Shown here: in pieces, positions 7,132 to 7,752 of the stretch
How positions within the stretch are numbered: position 1 is the stretch's first letter
Layout of the letters: every line of letters starts with the position of its first letter
DNA from: Ktedonobacter sp.
GTDB taxonomy: Bacteria; Chloroflexota; Ktedonobacteria; Ktedonobacterales; Ktedonobacteraceae
Length of the DNA: 7,752 nucleotides
Reading direction: 5' to 3'
Assembly (NCBI GenBank): GCA_003450555.1
Contig: DMFQ01000083.1
Span: 5,482 to 13,233, forward strand
Program-made: the position numbers and the translations under genes
The notes under the pieces: model-generated
The model's input: the letters and a program-made list of their open reading frames with translations, nothing else
What the model was told of the DNA's origin: nothing
Databases searched by the model: none

Positions 7132-7181
7132 CTTCAGTATGCTATAAGAATGATATGGCTGACCCAGGAAGAGAGCGCAAC

Positions 7182-7538
7182 ATGCCTAAAAATGACGCGA
7201 CAAGTAATGATCAACTAGCGAGCATATCTGCTCCGCGCACGCAAGCCGTTGAGATAGCCAATGCACTACCTATCCGCTTACACGCCTTCGACCTCGCTCG
7301 ACATACCGTCATCGCCCCGGATGGAAAGCGTTTTGTCGTAGCCACCTCCAACGACGTGCACCTTGGCCGTGGCTACGTTACCGCCGTTCATCCGCAGCAA
7401 AACAACTATCTCACCCTCGTGCGTCTGACCATCCTAGAAGTTACCACTAAAACACCTGAAGAGGCCATCAAGCGTCACACCAACGTGGCACGCGCCATCC
7501 AGCAAGGCAAACTAAAAGAATTGCACAAATTTGACTGA
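7182..7538 (+). CDS. Hypothetical protein, small soluble, unknown function
   Basis: I do not recognise this 118-residue protein. The reading frame stays open upstream to a GTG at 7122, but that codon lies within a hairpin arm and has no ribosome binding site. The ATG at 7182 is preceded by AGGAAGAGAG ending 6 nt upstream and is the better start. The first 25 or so residues are polar and probably disordered (PKNDATSNDQ...). A compact part follows (about 30-85) that looks beta-rich, with TVIAPDGKRFVVATSND, GRGYVTAVHP and YLTLVRLTILEV. A final amphipathic, basic helix (about 90-115) contains PEEAIKRHTNVARAIQQGKLKEL. It has no signal peptide, membrane segment or cysteine pair, and no motif I can name. 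Codon use resembles its neighbours. It has its own likely promoter at 7055-7083, so a role with the transglutaminase operon is not implied by position alone. Confidence 0.75.
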   Translation: MPKNDATSNDQLASISAPRTQAVEIANALPIRLHAFDLARHTVIAPDGKRFVVATSNDVHLGRGYVTAVHPQQNNYLTLVRLTILEVTTKTPEEAIKRHTNVARAIQQGKLKELHKFD

Positions 7539-7610
7539 CACCCTTACCCACCTGCGAAACTCATACGCAAAAAGCAACTACTGCAAACGTCTCTTCAAGT
7601 GTAATCAATC

Positions 7611-7752
7611 AAACCACCAGTCGAGTTTCAGTCATAAAACCGAATAACGCAAGTTTAAAAATAACGCAAGTTCAAAAGGGAAAGCGGCTTCGTACAAAAA
7701 AACCACCAGTCGAGTTTGCAGTCATAAAACCGAACAACGCAAGTTTAAAAAT
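7611..7752. repeat. Two long direct repeats, 52-53 bp, about 89 bp apart, running to the window edge
   Basis: Copy one spans 7611-7662 and copy two 7700-7752. Both begin AAACCACCAGTCGAGTTT, contain CAGTCATAAAACCGAA, and end AACGCAAGTTTAAAAAT. They differ by one inserted G (at about 7718) and one T-to-C change. The 37 bp between them starts with another partial copy (AACGCAAGTTCAAAA). The second copy ends exactly at the window edge, so the array may continue. No gene covers the 214 bp after 7538. The array could be a mobile-element end carrying repeated transposase-binding sites, a dispersed intergenic repeat, or a minisatellite; nothing here decides between these. Confidence 0.85.
7644..7677. 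repeat. 17-bp tandem duplication inside the long repeat
   Basis: ATAACGCAAGTTTAAAA at 7644-7660 is followed directly by ATAACGCAAGTTCAAAA at 7661-7677, with one mismatch. The core AACGCAAGTTYAAAA occurs a third time at 7736-7750 within the second long copy. Tandem short motifs of this kind are seen at transposase- or integrase-binding ends, but slippage would produce them equally well. Confidence 0.8.

Noticed and set aside
7122..7181. Upstream GTG start for the small gene, adding 20 residues
   Set aside because: The GTG lies at the edge of the hairpin right arm with no ribosome binding site, while the ATG at 7182 has a well-spaced purine-rich site.
7611..7752. Possible CRISPR array (two repeats with a 37-bp interval)
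   Set aside because: The repeats are 52-53 bp, longer than usual. They differ by an indel, and the interval begins with a further partial repeat copy. Only two units are seen and no cas gene is present.

Overview
The window is chromosomal-looking bacterial DNA of roughly balanced base composition. It holds six recognisable genes, one unrecognised small gene, and a repeat cluster at the right edge. The source is probably a Gram-positive-type or Chloroflexota-like bacterium. My best guess is the class Ktedonobacteria, based on the moderate G+C, the style of the proteins and the long intergenic direct repeats. That is an impression and not a proof, because no marker in the window fixes the taxon.

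Left part, minus strand, 24-2111: a compact operon runs leftwards in the order acylphosphatase, gatC, gatA. GatC and GatA are two of the three subunits of the tRNA-dependent amidotransferase GatCAB, which repairs mischarged Glu-tRNA(Gln) and/or Asp-tRNA(Asn). gatB is not in the window. The gatA ribosome binding site lies inside the last codons of gatC, so the two are probably translationally coupled.

Middle, 2112-2366: a 255-bp divergent intergenic region. It carries a plausible extended -10 promoter on each strand, both with the -10 hexamer TACACT. A perfect 8-bp inverted repeat overlaps the rightward -10, and a pair of 8-bp direct repeats lies in the leftward leader. No RNA gene was seen here.

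Centre, plus strand, 2367-7045: a tightly packed three-gene operon with gaps of 3 nt and 2 nt. It encodes a MoxR-type AAA+ ATPase, a membrane-anchored DUF58 protein, and a large TgpA-like membrane protein with an outward-facing transglutaminase core and a C-terminal DUF4129-like tail. This is the widespread MoxR / DUF58 / transglutaminase cassette. The likely arrangement is a cytoplasmic ATPase acting as chaperone, DUF58 as membrane adaptor, and the transglutaminase-like domain acting on an unknown extracytoplasmic protein.

Right part, 7046-7752: a good sigma70-type promoter (TTGACG, 17 bp, TACACT) comes first, then a perfect 8-bp hairpin in the predicted leader. A 118-residue protein of unknown function follows. 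The last 140 bp hold two copies of a 52-53 bp repeat about 89 bp apart, plus a 17-bp tandem duplication. This array continues to, and is probably cut by, the window edge. It may be the end of a mobile element or a dispersed intergenic repeat.

Most of the window is ordinary core and conserved-accessory content. The least explained parts are the repeat array, the small gene with its structured leader, and the divergent control region.
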